From NCBI GenBank assembly GCA_027575765.1, contig JANBPT010000181.1:1-60519 (forward strand): a stretch of 60,519 nt of DNA, read 5' to 3'. Shown here piece by piece: positions 44,255 to 57,105 of the stretch. A program made the position numbers and the translations under genes. The notes under the pieces are model-generated. The model was not told the DNA's origin, ran no database searches, and saw nothing but the letters and a program-made list of their open reading frames with translations. This stretch comes from Tieghemiomyces parasiticus (lineage: Eukaryota; Kickxellomycota; Dimargaritomycetes; Dimargaritales; Dimargaritaceae). Position 1 is the first letter of the stretch; each line of letters starts with the position of its first letter.

Positions 44255-47200
44255 GGTGGAACTGGTTGTGAAGTTTGTGGAGAAGGGGTGGTAGTGATGG
44301 CGGTGAAGGAAAGCGCTAATGCGGGAGAGTAGTGGACAATACGATGATGAAGCTAAAGGGTTGGAAGCTGATAATGATACATTGGGTGGGTTAACCAGTG
44401 ACTATTTATATGTAAAATGACCATCGGAAATAGAAGCGCTGCCGGTTGTGCCCATACCCATCTTTCGCCCTCGGTAGCCGCCAAGGATAGCTGTAGTGAG
44501 GTGCTTTGGCGTGGCTACCATGCCCTCATTTACCATAACAACGCCTATATCACAGGGTGGCGGATGTTGCACGTGCTAATGTCACCATAGATTACTGTCT
44601 TTGTTTCTTGGATGCTGGCTACCACCTCAACTCTTATTGCGCGGGGGAGTGGTAGAGAAGGACCAACAATGAGAGGCGAATGGAGCGGAGTCCCCTTTGT
44701 GGGATCACCGCCCTTATTTCCCCCAGCAATAGTCGGTTCAATATAGGACCGGTCGGCCTTTCAGACCGCCCTTCTCTCTTTTTCTTCGTTAGAGTCTCCC
44801 ATCCTCACCGCTCGCCTCTTGCCTGCACTCTCCCTTGCTGCGCGCGGGTATTCCGCTCTCGTCCCTCTCGATTGGCCTTCCTCTTCATCGTGATATCCCC
44901 TCGACCATTGCTTCTGGTCCTTTACCATCATGTACCGAGGTTTTCCAAGGTTGTCATGCTGGCAATAATGACCTTGTCTGCTTTCACGATGTTCACTCTG
45001 GATGAGACAACCGTAGTACAGATGTGGGAGGTGGAGGATGTTTATGTAACATTGCTTTAAACGCTGTAACTCTCGTATTGGGGAGGGGAAGGCTAACTAA
45101 GCAGTCATCTGGCAGTGGGCATTGGTGATATTTTTGGGAGATAATATTTCCAAATTCTAAATATTCCCATCTAGACCTTTTTTTTTTCAACCCATAGGAG
45201 AGGGAAGCACTGCATCGGCATTTGCCTGCTCAACTAAAACGAAACACCGTAAAGCTCATGAGAGTAGAGGGTGAAAAAACTGTTAATTTAACGTTGCGTT
45301 AAACGCTGCGGCTCTTTATGAATGCGGAGAAAGATGGTCGATTAGCCGCTCTTATAGATGAAAATATTTTATGATCGGACCTGACAAAGAAATTTACCTC
45401 CGCCAATTGATTAATCCCGCCTCCGGTAGAACCTAGCGTCATCGGTAGACGGCCGTCCTCAAGGTCGATTTTTCGTCCTACAAGCTGAGAGGCTACACCG
45501 TGTTGAGGGCGCTCTTAAATTGACAATGGACCACCACACCCAACCCTTCCCCTCTTCAAGCGTAATTTATACATAATTTTTGGGCACCCATGACTAAAGA
45601 GGGATCGTCATCAGCACCCCTGTCCATTAGTATCCATTTAACTTAACTATCTCACCCTTGGATTTTGCATGCGATTAAGCTATATTTCCTTAATACTCTT
45701 ACATCTACGTCTGTTGTCACCACAGGTCCTCCATGCCGTGACCAGCGGGTGGACTACATAGGTACACCCAAGTCCCATCACCGGTGACGATGGATTACAG
45801 TGGGAAGTCACTGGCCTCGTCAAACTTTTCTAATAACTCAGTAACTAAACGTGCTCGTTTGGTGGTGCTGGTCATCGGTGAGATTGCAGGGGTCCCGGCA
45901 GTTGGGGTGGCTACACAGCCCCGGGTCCTTGTGTAGAAATCCGTTTATGATACTAGGTAACATGTGACAGGCGTGGGCTGGTTGGTTAGCAGTAAGTCTA
46001 GGGTCATCATTCAGATATTTGAGGTGCATGCCCCTATAAACCTCACCAATGTCATCTGATAGATAGTCATAATGAGGGCCCAAATCAAAAGAATGGTGGC
46101 CTCTGTGAAAGTGAGCTAGTCACTTGTAGATGGTGGAGCGGCTAAGGGCAGCTGGGCCTAGCTAAGTCAGTACGTTTAGAATATTATCTGCCTTGCAGTC
46201 TTCTAGATATAAACCAAAAATAAGGACCGGTAACATCTTGTCTGGTTAATTTGGGCAAAGTGGGGGAAGGCTTTAAAAGTGGACATGATGAACGGCTAAA
46301 AAGGCAAGTTGTGAAGTGGGAAATAGTTCTATCCTGGAACGGTTTATACTAATCGACTTGTCGTCATTGATTCTCCTAGGTTTTATTTGAAACACAGCAA
46401 GCTGAAACCTCCAGCTTAAAATTCCGTAAAATTATTGAGTCCCCTATATTGTTTAATGTGTCTCAACCATCTTGCCTTGCTGATTAGTGTATTTGCAATG
46501 GGTTGCCTTCAAGTAGCTGTATTAGTCGATTCGAGATGGCTTGACGGTGAGTGTTTCCCCGAGAGTAGGATCTATATCACGTGGGTGGTAAGGCGCGGTT
46601 AAACTCTACACCCTGGTCACATATTTGCACTCAGGCTTTGGCGCCCATAAGCCACCCTAGGCCAATGGACGCAAAATCCGCCCTATATATCTGACACCTA
46701 CATGCCACTCTGCAACCGGTTACCGATTTTTGCCATTGTGCTTCCCATAAATCGGGGTATGGCACCAACCGGACAAGTGGGTAGCAAGTAAGGTTTATTA
46801 GTAGAGGAAAGGCAAGTAAGAGTCACCCGTAGATACTGAGTGCTGCGCACTATCAAGCAGTACAAGAGTAATGAAGATAACGAAAACGGAGATTGAGTTC
46901 ATTGAGGCGAATTCGGTGGTTCATATAGCAAGTTCAGACTGCGAGGGGGTTCATGGTTCGGAGGTACTTCTAGATGACCTACGGGTTCGTAAATTCACGT
47001 TCTTAGTGTGAGTTCGAACGGAGATGCAAGGAAGAGTCTGACAGCTGGGCAGCTGGTTTACAGGGAGGCGTGTAAATGTCAGGGAGACCAGTTGGCGGCA
47101 TCTTGCGCTAGCCTAGTGTGGTTTTTGGGCACCACCTCCAGTCGAGTCACTTTAGGAGCCTGTTATGACGGTTGGATAGAACGAACCTACCGAGTAGTAC

Positions 47201-47743
47201 GAAATAATAATAATTATAAATACACATCATAATATACATTTTTTAAAACGTCTTAAACTATATGAAGCCATCTATCTATTACCACTACTCTACATCGGAT
47301 TTCAACTAAGAAGCGTTCATTCGCTCGATTGGAGACTGTGTGTGGCTTTTAGTTTAAAATTACACGATGTGGGGCACCACCAAAAGAAAGGGAAGAAAGT
47401 ATAAAATATATATGTACGAACCGTGTATTAGAACAAAAGTAACTCGATATTAAGAATGCAATACGAAGGACCCAAAAGCAATTAGAAATGAAATCGACAT
47501 GCGGAGAAATAAAATAAAAAAAGAACGAGAACGAATGGGCTAAACGATATAGTCTGCATTAAGGGGACGGAAATGATAGAGCGGTATCTGGGGGGGAGTG
47601 AAGGGAGGGCGTGAGAGGCGAGGGGCTAAGAGTTTAACAAGGGGAACAGAGAGGATGGACGAGGAGGGGAATGGAGGAGGATAAAAGGCTGACCAAGAGT
47701 CACGTCAATAACCTGGGGTCGGCGGGCTCCGTTGTACCCCATA
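44255..47743. other. 3.5 kb spacer with no supported gene
   Basis: The first 170 bases are the promoter of the secreted repeat protein. A plus-strand frame at 44680-45060 sits behind C/T-rich sequence but encodes nothing recognisable. From 45.1 kb onward the DNA is AT-rich with stops in every frame. The last 400 bases (47.35-47.74 kb), next to the SET2 stop codon, are purine-rich. Confidence 0.4.
44403..44414 (-). promoter_or_regulatory. TATA box of the secreted repeat protein gene
   Basis: On the minus strand this reads TACATATAAATA, about 155 bases upstream of the ATG at 44254. It differs at two positions from the TATA of the 28655 gene, and the next 20 bases upstream (CCATCG..GAAAT on the plus strand) are also similar between the two. 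Confidence 0.6.
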
Positions 47744-50540
47744 TTATCGGGTATCGGAAGTATTTGTAGTGGCCGCGTCCAACCCTCCTCGGGTTAGAAC
47801 CTTGTTAACATAATCCTCAACAAACGCGCGGACTTTGGTCTTCTTGGCGACGGTCATATTGATGACCTTATCGAATGTAAAAGAGGGCGACCGGTACTCC
47901 TTCTCCAGCAGAATCTGGACAATTTTGCGCGCCATGCGCTTAAATTCGTCGCGCTCTACACGGTCCTTAAACTTGCTAAGGAATTTGGTCACCATGGCCG
48001 CCACCGCTTCCTTGGCTGCTAGCTCCTTCTCCAGAGTTTTTGGGCTGCTATTGCTATTAGGAGGGCGCGGGGTGGGTAGGGCTGAGGATGAAATGGTTGA
48101 CCGGGAGGCGCTCGGAGTGGTGGTTGCGGCGAGTGGGTCGGGCTTGAGCTTGCTACCAGGGGTAGTGGACGAGTGGTCGGAAGCTGGTCGGTTCTTGCGG
48201 GCGGTGCGGTCGGCCGGGATGCCGCGGGCGCTGCGGTCCTTTGACTTGGTAGTCGCAGCCGAGGTCGGAGTGGTCTGAGACAAGCTGCTTGCCACCTGGG
48301 CGGCGTTCCTGATCAGGGCGTCCAATTTGGCCCGGGACACGCCTTCGGCGGTCAGATCACTCTCGGGTCGGTCCCACTGGGTGGCCCCCGTGCCGGTGTG
48401 ATAGTAGTATTCCCGGCCGTCCGGGGCCGTGGCCGTCCGCCATTCTAATGGTAGATCCTGGCAGCTGCCATGATTGCCGCCATCAGTACCGGAAGATACC
48501 CGCCGGTTTGGTGGGAGTGCTGTGCGCTTGACATCATTCGGAGATGGCGTGTTAGACGGTGACGTGGCCCGGCGCTCGGGGGCTGGTGATCGTGTGTCAC
48601 TGCCCCAGTCCATGGTTCTCCGGTCGCTGCCGTATGTGGGACGCCCAGCCTCGCCGCGGTAGCTGTCGTAGCCACCGGATCGCAAGAGAGACGATTCGGA
48701 CTTGATGCGGTCTAATTGTACCCTGTGGTAGGGCGAGCCGAGCGCGGACCGTGGACGTGCAAACCGATGGTAGTCGGAGTCGGGGGCCGGGCGACGTTTT
48801 TCGCCTCGGCCGATGCTACCACTGCCCCCGCTCCGCCGATAGTCCGTCGGATCATAGGAGTAGGTCGCGTCGTCGCCATCATGGTCATCCCACCCTTCGT
48901 GTTTGCGTTTAGGTGACGTCAGGCGGGCTCCGGCCGGGCCCAGCGGGGAACGGAGGTCCGTGGCGGGGCTTGTACCTGGAGCGGGGCTGGGACCGCCCGA
49001 TTCTGTCCGGGCGATTTTGACCTTGGGGATCCGGTAAACCGTCTCTAAACTTTGCCACCGGGTCAGCAGTTCCTGGCAGAGTTCGGCCACCGTCGCGTCG
49101 TCGTTCTGCTGCCGCACAGTTTCCAGCTGATCGGTCAGGCGGTGGTCATCGATGGTGTTGCGCTTGGCGATGGGCAGCCGGGCCAAACATCGCAGGATTT
49201 CGACACAGATCTTGTCGTCCGTCGTGTACTCGGTAAGCAGCGACTTCAGCAGCGGTACGCCGTGCATGCGGACGAACTTACGCAGGTAAGCCGACTCGTT
49301 CGTCTCCTGCAGCTTGGAGAGGAGTTTAAGAACAAGATTGGGCTTACCAGCCGCCTCCATCATTACCTTGACAAACTTAACAACGTCCTCGGGGCTGTTG
49401 AGGCCGCGACCCGGGTAGGCGGTGGCAACGGGAGCCGCTGGGTCGTGATACTCCTCGTCATCCTCGTGGACTTTGGCCTTCTGCCGTGAAGATACCTCCT
49501 GAAACTCCATCTCTTCGTCCAGGTTGAACTCGCCAGTCCCGGGGTCGCCGAACTGGGGTTCCTTCATGACACCAATGTAACCTTTGCAATTGGGTTCCCC
49601 GCAAAAGCAGCGCTGTGGGTCGGCCCCGTAGCGAACAAATTTGTAGTCGAAGGTCAGCTCAGTGCCCTTGGGCACAGGCTTGGTGGTGAAGATTCCCATG
49701 CGGAACCGCGACCCGACCACCCACTTCTGTACCTCGCAGTTGGGGGCACAGCTGTGGTTGACGAAGCGAGCGATACATCCCCGGCGAGTGGCGTCGATGA
49801 CCTCATCGTTGCGGATGCTCATGAAGTAATGGTGCTCAATGTTTTCCTGCTCGTAGACCTGGGTGCGCTTCATGAACTGGGACTTGGACACGACCTCGCC
49901 AATGTACTCACGGACGAATTGCCCGCGAGGTAAGTCGGCGGCAGCGGCCAGGCCAAACCCTTTCAACCGGGTCTTGACGAGCTTGACGTCGGCATAGGCC
50001 TTTTTTTGGAATCTGGGCTCGGGAAAGTTGCGAGGGTACAGGCGGAGAGTGAGAAGGCAGGTCCTCAAGTGAGTCAGTTGGTCAATAAACGGTCGAGTAA
50101 AACAATGACATGGCAAGCCGTTTGGGGCCAGGCCTGTGTCCCTCACACATATCATGAAACCTTGGAATGACGTGGTCCGCTAAAATGACTTACCTCCGGT
50201 TCTGGCAGAAATTTGCTACAGGACAAGAATTTCGCTTGCACTCAATGTACAAAATACGATTGATGCAGTCTGAATTCTCCCCGCAGGCGTATGACACATC
50301 GTTATTTTTTGAGTCCAGGCTACACTGGCATCCGAGGGCCTCCTCGGCGGTAGCCCGGGCGGTGGCGTTGCCAACGTAAATGTTGTCCTCGATGGGCTCG
50401 AAGGTCTGGTGAGCCTCGTCCCACACCTCAGGCGAATCGTCGCATCCCTGGCCGAGGGCGGTGCGGGCCATAGTGTTGGTCGCTGAGGCGGCCGAATCCG
50501 GAGTGTGGGTCCCCGAGCTTACAAGCACGTCCCCAGGCAT
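47744..50540 (-). CDS. SET2: Histone H3 lysine 36 methyltransferase Set2
   Basis: Two exons on the minus strand, 50194-50540 and 47744-50012, with a 181-nt intron (donor GTAAGT). The split Arg codon links CQN-R-R to FQKKAYADV, exactly the AWS-to-SET joint. 871 residues. AWS domain: cysteines from residue 71 to 112. SET and post-SET: about 122-258, with GFGLAAAADLPRGQFVREYI, the catalytic RFVNHSCAPNCE, ELTFDY and the post-SET CFCGEPNCKG. A Set2 linker region follows. A WW domain lies near 634-666 (LPLEWRTATAPDGREYYYHT to QWDRPE) and an SRI domain near 792-857 that binds the phosphorylated RNA polymerase II tail. It methylates H3K36 during elongation. The start at 50540 follows a C-rich leader. 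Confidence 0.95.
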
Positions 50541-53500
50541 GGTTGCGGGGGGGGGGCGGACTATAGGGAAAGGAACTAGGGAGCGAGGTACACAGAAACT
50601 AAATTGGCTATACGGAAACAGGTAGGAGAGAGGAAGGGGGGGATGACTGGGTCCTAAAAGTTTAAGCTTGAGGAATGCGGGCTGTTGGACGACGGTATAC
50701 GACACACAAATCTGAAGGAGGGGGTAGATGCTATCGAGGCGGACTTGAGGGCCCGGTGATCACGATGGACGAGTGCAAAGAGGGACTCGAGAAACCAGCC
50801 AATGGAAAATGCAGAGGTTGTGGGGGGGGTCTCCAAGGGATAGCGGTTAACCAGAAGCAATCGTTAGTCAACCTCGATAATGAAGGCCTTCAATGACGGC
50901 TTGCCAGGTCATAAGCTGGCCGAAATGGCTAACGTTTGTCTTAATGCAGACGGGGGCGAGGATGCTCAAGAGGGTAAAATATTGCAATGGCGACAGCTGC
51001 GTTAGAGAATTATCCGCGGGTTCTCGAACGGCGGAAATAAAAGTTGCTACAAAGTCGGCAAATACGCGATTCTGGACGACAGAAAAATAAGTGGTCGGGC
51101 GGAGGTCTCGCGACTTGCTGGGTGATAATACCACTTAAGAGCGCTACCAAGAGAATCAGATGAATGCGCACGGCAGTGGATAAACGGTAGCGTTTGCAGC
51201 GGATGGAAGAGAGTAGCGTTCCACGGTCGCTCGGTCTGGCGATGGTGGCGGCGTCGAAGCCGTCGATACGAGTTGGCTGTGAGGTGCGTGGATGGGAAGT
51301 GCGCTAAAGGGAGAGCGGTAAGAATTACAGAGCAGCGATTTAGGACATGGCAATGCGAAGAGCACAGGGACCAGAGCCGCTGGTGCAACGGGCAAATGTG
51401 TAGAAGGGACGAACAGAGCATTAGGTAAGCCACGCGAAATCAGGTCGCGCTACGACCAGCGGCTACTGGATGAAAAATATTCGCAGCGACGCATGGCGGC
51501 GCAGTAGGTGTGCCTATGGGTGGATCAGTGAGAGCCAGTAGGTATGGGAGGGGCCAGGGCCACTGGTATAAGTGTGGGAGGGGGGGTCGAGCAGTGGTGC
51601 CGCTGCCAATGGGCTCACTTGTAGGGTCCTGCAGTAGGGGAAAAGTTGGACTGTGGCAGCCCAGTGTGGCTCTGGAGAAGTGCGACCAGGTGTGTTGTGC
51701 TTGGGATGGGCCCCGCAGTTCCTGGCGATGGTTAGTCGGTCTGGACAAAATAGATCATGTGACATAACCAGTGATCCGTTACATCCCCGCGACAGGCCCT
51801 GCGTGGGTAACACCTAGGACTGCCAGCCAGCCCAACAGCGAGTTGCGCTTAGAAAGGGGCGTCGGCCCACCTTAAAGAGCTCCGTTTTATTATGGACTTA
51901 TTCCCTTCCCTTGGCCTGTTATTGCCGGTTTGGAAGCAGTTCTGCCGAGTCCCACAGCTCTGTTAAACCCACTAATTTAAGTGATACCACAACGTCCTAG
52001 CCGTGTCGGTGACTTGGGCAACGATGCTTGTAATTGTAAAATCCAAACGTATAGTCTTGGCCTCTTGACCACGACCTAAGGTATATCCCCACAACCCGCC
52101 AATATTTCCCGCCACCCCGGTTGAACTCGCGACTCTGGTCACACCCAGCCCCCCGACCATCGGAGGCACGGCAGTGCAACAATTTCCAAATGGGGAAAAC
52201 TACCATTCAGGCCTGGAGAAAGGTGAGCCTGGCACTATATGGACCAGGCTCCGGGCCATTGTAGCTCGAGGGGACCCTGTGGCCCTATGAGCGTCTTCGG
52301 CAAGTTACGGCGACTTCTATGCATTAACTCATCGCAACAACACTAGCACGCCAATCCAACCAACCCGCATACCTCACGCGAGTCATTACCATGGCATTAC
52401 CAATACAGCCAGCAGCCTAAGCTATACCGGTCGAATAACTCGGTATCAATGGCATAGCGAAATAACAAGGAGCTAGCCCCGGAACCCGTGCTAGGTCAGC
52501 CATTGGCATACGGTATAACCCTAACCGTAAAGGCCAAGTCCCTGCCGGATTCCAAAGCGTTGTGGCCAAAATGCGACACTGGGTCTATTGAGGATTCTTC
52601 CCAAGTCGTAGTACGTTTCCTAGCAGGCTTTCAAGGCCTCCAATGTCGATTCCCAGCCGGCTATTCTATCAGCCTATGTTCGTTTTGAATTCCGTTGCCA
52701 TTACGCCCACTACCATTGGGCGCATGTTTATGACTCGGTACCATATATGGACAAGGCTCTCCAAGGAGGACAGGGAGGGGGGTCAGCACGCTAGTGGCTC
52801 CTTCGCAACCGTCCCAAGTAGATAACCAGCCGGGCGGTTCCTAATAAGCGTCTTCCCGTCTCGGCAGCCACTCAGCGCCTCCCAAGCGGTTCAAAATTAC
52901 CAGGTCACCCGTCACCCGCCGGCGGTTCATGATTAGTAGGGAGAAGTGAGTGGCCTTTTGATGAGGTCCACCCCGCCGCCCGTGGCCGTTACGGTCGAAC
53001 CTTTACACTTTTTTCGACCCTACCCCCCCCCTTCTGGTTTAAATCTTCCTAATACTGCGAGCCTCGCCCCTTCCCTTAGATCGACACGTTTACTGCGATT
53101 TAGGAACCTTCCATGTGGAATGGTTAGTGGTTTATTATACATAGCACATTGATCCTTAGTTTGAACCTTCATCGTCGTTCGAAGGTCAAGTGTGTATTCG
53201 GAGGATATAAGCGCTACAGCACAAGAAAGAAGTGGGGCTGTAAATTTGGAGGAATGTACAGAGCAGAGGGTTCTGCAAAGCCTATGCTTCTTGAACTCTA
53301 CAACGAAGGCAGGACTATAAGCCAATTAGGAGGCATCCGCCCGTTGGGGGGCAGATGCGCCACTGCCGAATGAAACCGTGGCCCTGTTGGCTTTGACTCT
53401 TCATAATATAGTATGCACTACTGCGATGCATACAGCCGGCTCAACCATACAGTCTTATCTAGCTGGTTAGGGAAGGTCGAGTCGCCCTACCTGCGCACCG

Positions 53501-55438
53501 CTGGCTTATCTCCAGGTGGCACAGTACCTCTGTGTCCTGCGAACCGCCAGTTATGGGCTGTATGGCGCCATCTGCCTGCCGAAACGGGTATCATTGAATG
53601 TGGCCCCTCCACTCGTCTAACGAGGGCCATGGGTATATATGGCCTCCTAACTACAGACCAATGGAGCGGGTGCGGCCGGCCGGAGCCGGAAGGGTGGTGA
53701 GAACATGCGGCGGACACCTCCCGCACAACGCACCGGTCGATGCGTTAGAGCTAGGCAAAGGCCCGTGGCATATATCCAGCCTATACCGTCTGGTAGACAA
53801 TGTGCATGTAGACAACTAATTTGTAACCATTAGGATTGGATATGCTGGAAGCTATGCATCACACTCCCCGTGGTCAACTGGTTGGCCGCCTTCCTGGCTG
53901 CCGGTAACTCCCACGGCTGGAGCCAAACCTAGATGGACTGTCACTTTCGCCGGGGACTCTGCGCAATGGGGATAACCCTATTGAAGCATCGCACCCAGTC
54001 CCGCCTGTACTGGCGGCCCCGAATGTGCATATTCAGTGTGGTGGATCGTCCCACCACATCGGAACGCCCGATGCCCGAGCCTGTTAATAGGCAGCTCTCT
54101 ATGTCCACGCTGGTCGTCATTTCTATCTTAGTTTGCAGGGCCGTTGGTAGCCAGTCGTCTATGGAGGTTGCCCATTCGGGGCCGAGAGGACCACATGATG
54201 CCCTCCCGGTTTCTGCACCTTGGAACCGGCCTGGGGGTCTATCGTGGCTTTGACAGCCTGTAGTCAGCCCCTGCTAGGCCGGAAACACCGACCAGGGCCT
54301 GGGTGAATGCCGTGGCCAGGTTAACAGGAAGCCTTACACGTGGCCGATTGGATCGCACAGGTTCCGTGGTCAGGCGCAAAGGCAAAGTAATATGGTCGAG
54401 TGGACGCAGGAGCGGGTTGTGGACGAGGCCCGAGGCCCTCCCAGTCGTCCCGCCAGCACCCAATAGCGTCTGTAGCAGGGGGGGAGCGAGGCTCTTGCTG
54501 GACTGTGGGCGCTGGACCAGCTGTGATTTATATTCCCATTAACCGCCGATATTTTCCCCACCGGCGAATCACTGACGTGCAATACTTCGGGCCTCCTTCC
54601 CACTTAGGCAGCCCCCTATTACTTCGATGGTCACGTTTTCATTTGGACGTCCGTCGTCGTCAATACCGCCGGTATCTAAAACGGGAAGGCGGGAAAGAAT
54701 GGTCGGCTTACTGCCCTCTTTCATTCGCAGGGTTGCACACCCCGGGTGGCGCGGGGGAGGGTAGAAGGCGAATTTTGCACTCTCCGTTTGCCGCTTGTCC
54801 ATTATCTATGTCACCCTCTTGTCTTGGGACTCACGGTCGGCAGGTCCGTAGGAATGGCTGCGCATGTATGGATTTGCTTTATATTTTTCTGCATATACCG
54901 CAGTGCCCAGTCACCAGGTCTCGGTGCGATGCGTGGCGCGTGTATTTAAAGCCAAGCCAGTCCCGGCCCTGAACCTTGCTCCTCTCCCTTCCCTTTCTAC
55001 ATTCCTGCCTCACCTTTTACTCGGGTACCAGTACCCAAGACTCGCGCCACACGTATGCCACAATAATATATGTGTCTCTTGATTCAGCCCACCTGACACC
55101 TTCTTGGGTTCACCCTTTGTTAGCCCATTCCGTTGTGCACAGCATCCTTCACCTGTTTTCCCGCGCTAAGTTTCTAACCCCCCTACCTTTCAGTCTTCTA
55201 CCCAACTCAAGCCTACATTCCTCTCCCCACATGGAGCCGTCACACATGCTGTAGTCCTCAACCTCTCGCCCACAACCAATTGTCTCTAACTTTTATAGAC
55301 CCCCAGACTTCCCCTCGCTCCGTCCTCAGGCCGATTATCTTGATACTCTAGTCAGCTATCCACTCGTCTCTATCAATCCGACCAACCCGCGAGTGCTTCC
55401 CTGACTTGGCCAAGACACCCTCCACTGCCATAAATTAC
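50541..55438. other. 4.9 kb spacer with no supported gene
   Basis: 50541-51500 is C/T-rich on the minus strand and probably the SET2 promoter. 51.5-54.9 kb has a moderately high GC content and therefore many long accidental open frames (the longest 190 codons at 54400-54972). None shows a domain, consistent codon bias or splice partner. From 54.95 to 55.43 kb the plus strand is strongly C/T-rich, which looks like the leader of the next plus-strand gene. Confidence 0.4.
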
Positions 55439-56397
55439 ATGCTATCCCCACCGCGCCGTTCCCTTTCACCGTTGGATAGAATGTCCGCCTTCAGCTCGCT
55501 AGCTATTCCCAACGTCGACTTTGGCGGCTCTTTCGGTTCGTGGGCCGACGTCTTCGGCACCACCCCGACCCAACGTGACAGTTACGGCTCGTTCTTATCC
55601 CCCGCCGCGCCCTTCAGCTCCAGCGTGGAAACGGCTAGCCTACACCGCTTCAGTGCCAGCGACGTAGCCGGTAAGTATCCACTGCCTATACGTCTTATTC
55701 ATGGGTGAATAGCCTTGGGAGAGCGGTCAGTCATTCTCAGATACCTTTACATTACCGTTTTAGCCGTCTGGCGAACTTCCCCTTCATCCATGTACAGTTT
55801 TATGAGGTCGTATATGCTTAGTGAGTGGGATTGGAACGCAGCCATTGCAGCACAACGCATTCATTTAGCCATACCTAGGCGGCGCGGGAAATGCTGTGGG
55901 GGAAATTCCATACCACACCGCGGGCGTGCATGTGCGGTAGTAATTTCCGCCACCTATTTACCAAGCGGCTGTGGGACATCTGTCTCTCTCGCGCCTTTTG
56001 GGCCCTCCCACATTCTGCGTGGTAACCCTCGCCCCACGGTGTCGAGGGTCTGACCGGCTTCGCTGTCGTTTACCACACCTCTTCTATTTTCGTATTCATT
56101 AGCTACTCTGTCTCTGACATTTTCCATGCTGTGGGGGGGGGTCATTGAGCGCTGGTTAGTGGCATCGTTCTTTACTTTCCCCCCCCTCTCATTCCCTGGC
56201 CTGTAGTCACCCGGGAGTTTGGGGGCGATCGACGCGGAGGGACAAGAAGCAGGTCCCTCCGATCAACCTCTGCTCGTCTGAACAGCATCATCGACTCACC
56301 CACTGCGTTCGGCACCATGACCTTTGGCCCAGCAGCAATAGTTGCTTCTGAGCGAAGCACGTTGTTCTCATCGCACTGTCGATGTCATTGGTGCTAG
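55439..56397 (+). CDS. Probable exons of a serine-rich protein (separate gene or 5' part of the bHLH gene)
   Basis: Exon 55439-55670 encodes 77 residues from the ATG at 55439 (MLSPPRRSLSPLDRMSAFSS...), Ser/Pro/Phe-rich with GC-rich codons, and ends at a strong donor GTAAGT in phase 1. A pyrimidine-rich acceptor (CTGTAG) at 56206 opens, in matching phase, a frame that reads VTREFGGDRRGGTRSRSLRS and then LNSIIDSPTAFGTM up to a stop at 56397. Together this gives about 140 residues with no known domain. The same donor is also in phase with an acceptor at 57079-57080, just before the bHLH gene, so these could be alternative first exons of that gene. The long 536-nt intron and the lack of homology leave this uncertain. 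Confidence 0.4.
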
Positions 56398-57105
56398 ATG
56401 GTTGGGTGGGAAGGTGGTCCAGGGTAGGAGAGATAATACATTAGCCGCCCTAGACATCGCAGCAACGGCTTCCTAGTCTTCTCCCCTTCCCCCTACTGCA
56501 GCTATAGCCTAAGTCGTAGCCCCTGTTGGGGGAGATTGGTGGGGATTTCCGGTTTGCCTAGTTGCACTTGTCCTCCCTACCAATCCCCTCTCACTGTAGC
56601 CCTTTCTACCTAGCTTCTACATCCCACCAATGGGTCCAGTAGTAGGGTCCTATCCCCAAGCCAGCCCGTTTGGGTGGTTTTTCGCAACCTAATAATCTTA
56701 CTGCTTGGCGTCGCCTTGCTCTCCCACGGCCTCCCCAATACTTCTCTTTGACCATCAATCACTTTCCCCTTTTTTCCCGGGCAAGCCGGGCCCGCCGTTT
56801 CAACCTTCAGGGAGCCCGGTTGACTGTTACCTTGAATTGATGCATCACACCGTCTCCTCCGTACCAACCGTTGTTACCTCCTGTGGCTTTCCCTAATCTA
56901 TTTTTTTACCTGTATGCTTTGGCAGCTGTCTCTATTGCTACTCAATTCCCAACCTGGCATGCTTGCTGGATACACGGACGCCTAGCTTGACGAGCTCTCA
57001 TTCTTCTGAATTAACAATCCGTCTAACTCTCACTCTTCACCACATTCTCTTCCGGACGACCTCCTTTCCCGCCCTGTAGAGCAAATCAGGCACACCGAGC
57101 CCAAA

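Noticed and set aside
44680..45060. 126-codon plus-strand frame behind C/T-rich sequence
   Set aside because: Looked promoter-like with a possible hydrophobic segment, but there is no signal peptide at a sensible ATG, the composition is erratic and no domain is seen.
54400..54972. 190-codon plus-strand open frame
   Set aside because: No domain, mixed low-quality composition (many Arg, Cys, Gly), no promoter-like leader and overlapping frames of similar length on the other strand. Expected by chance at this GC content.
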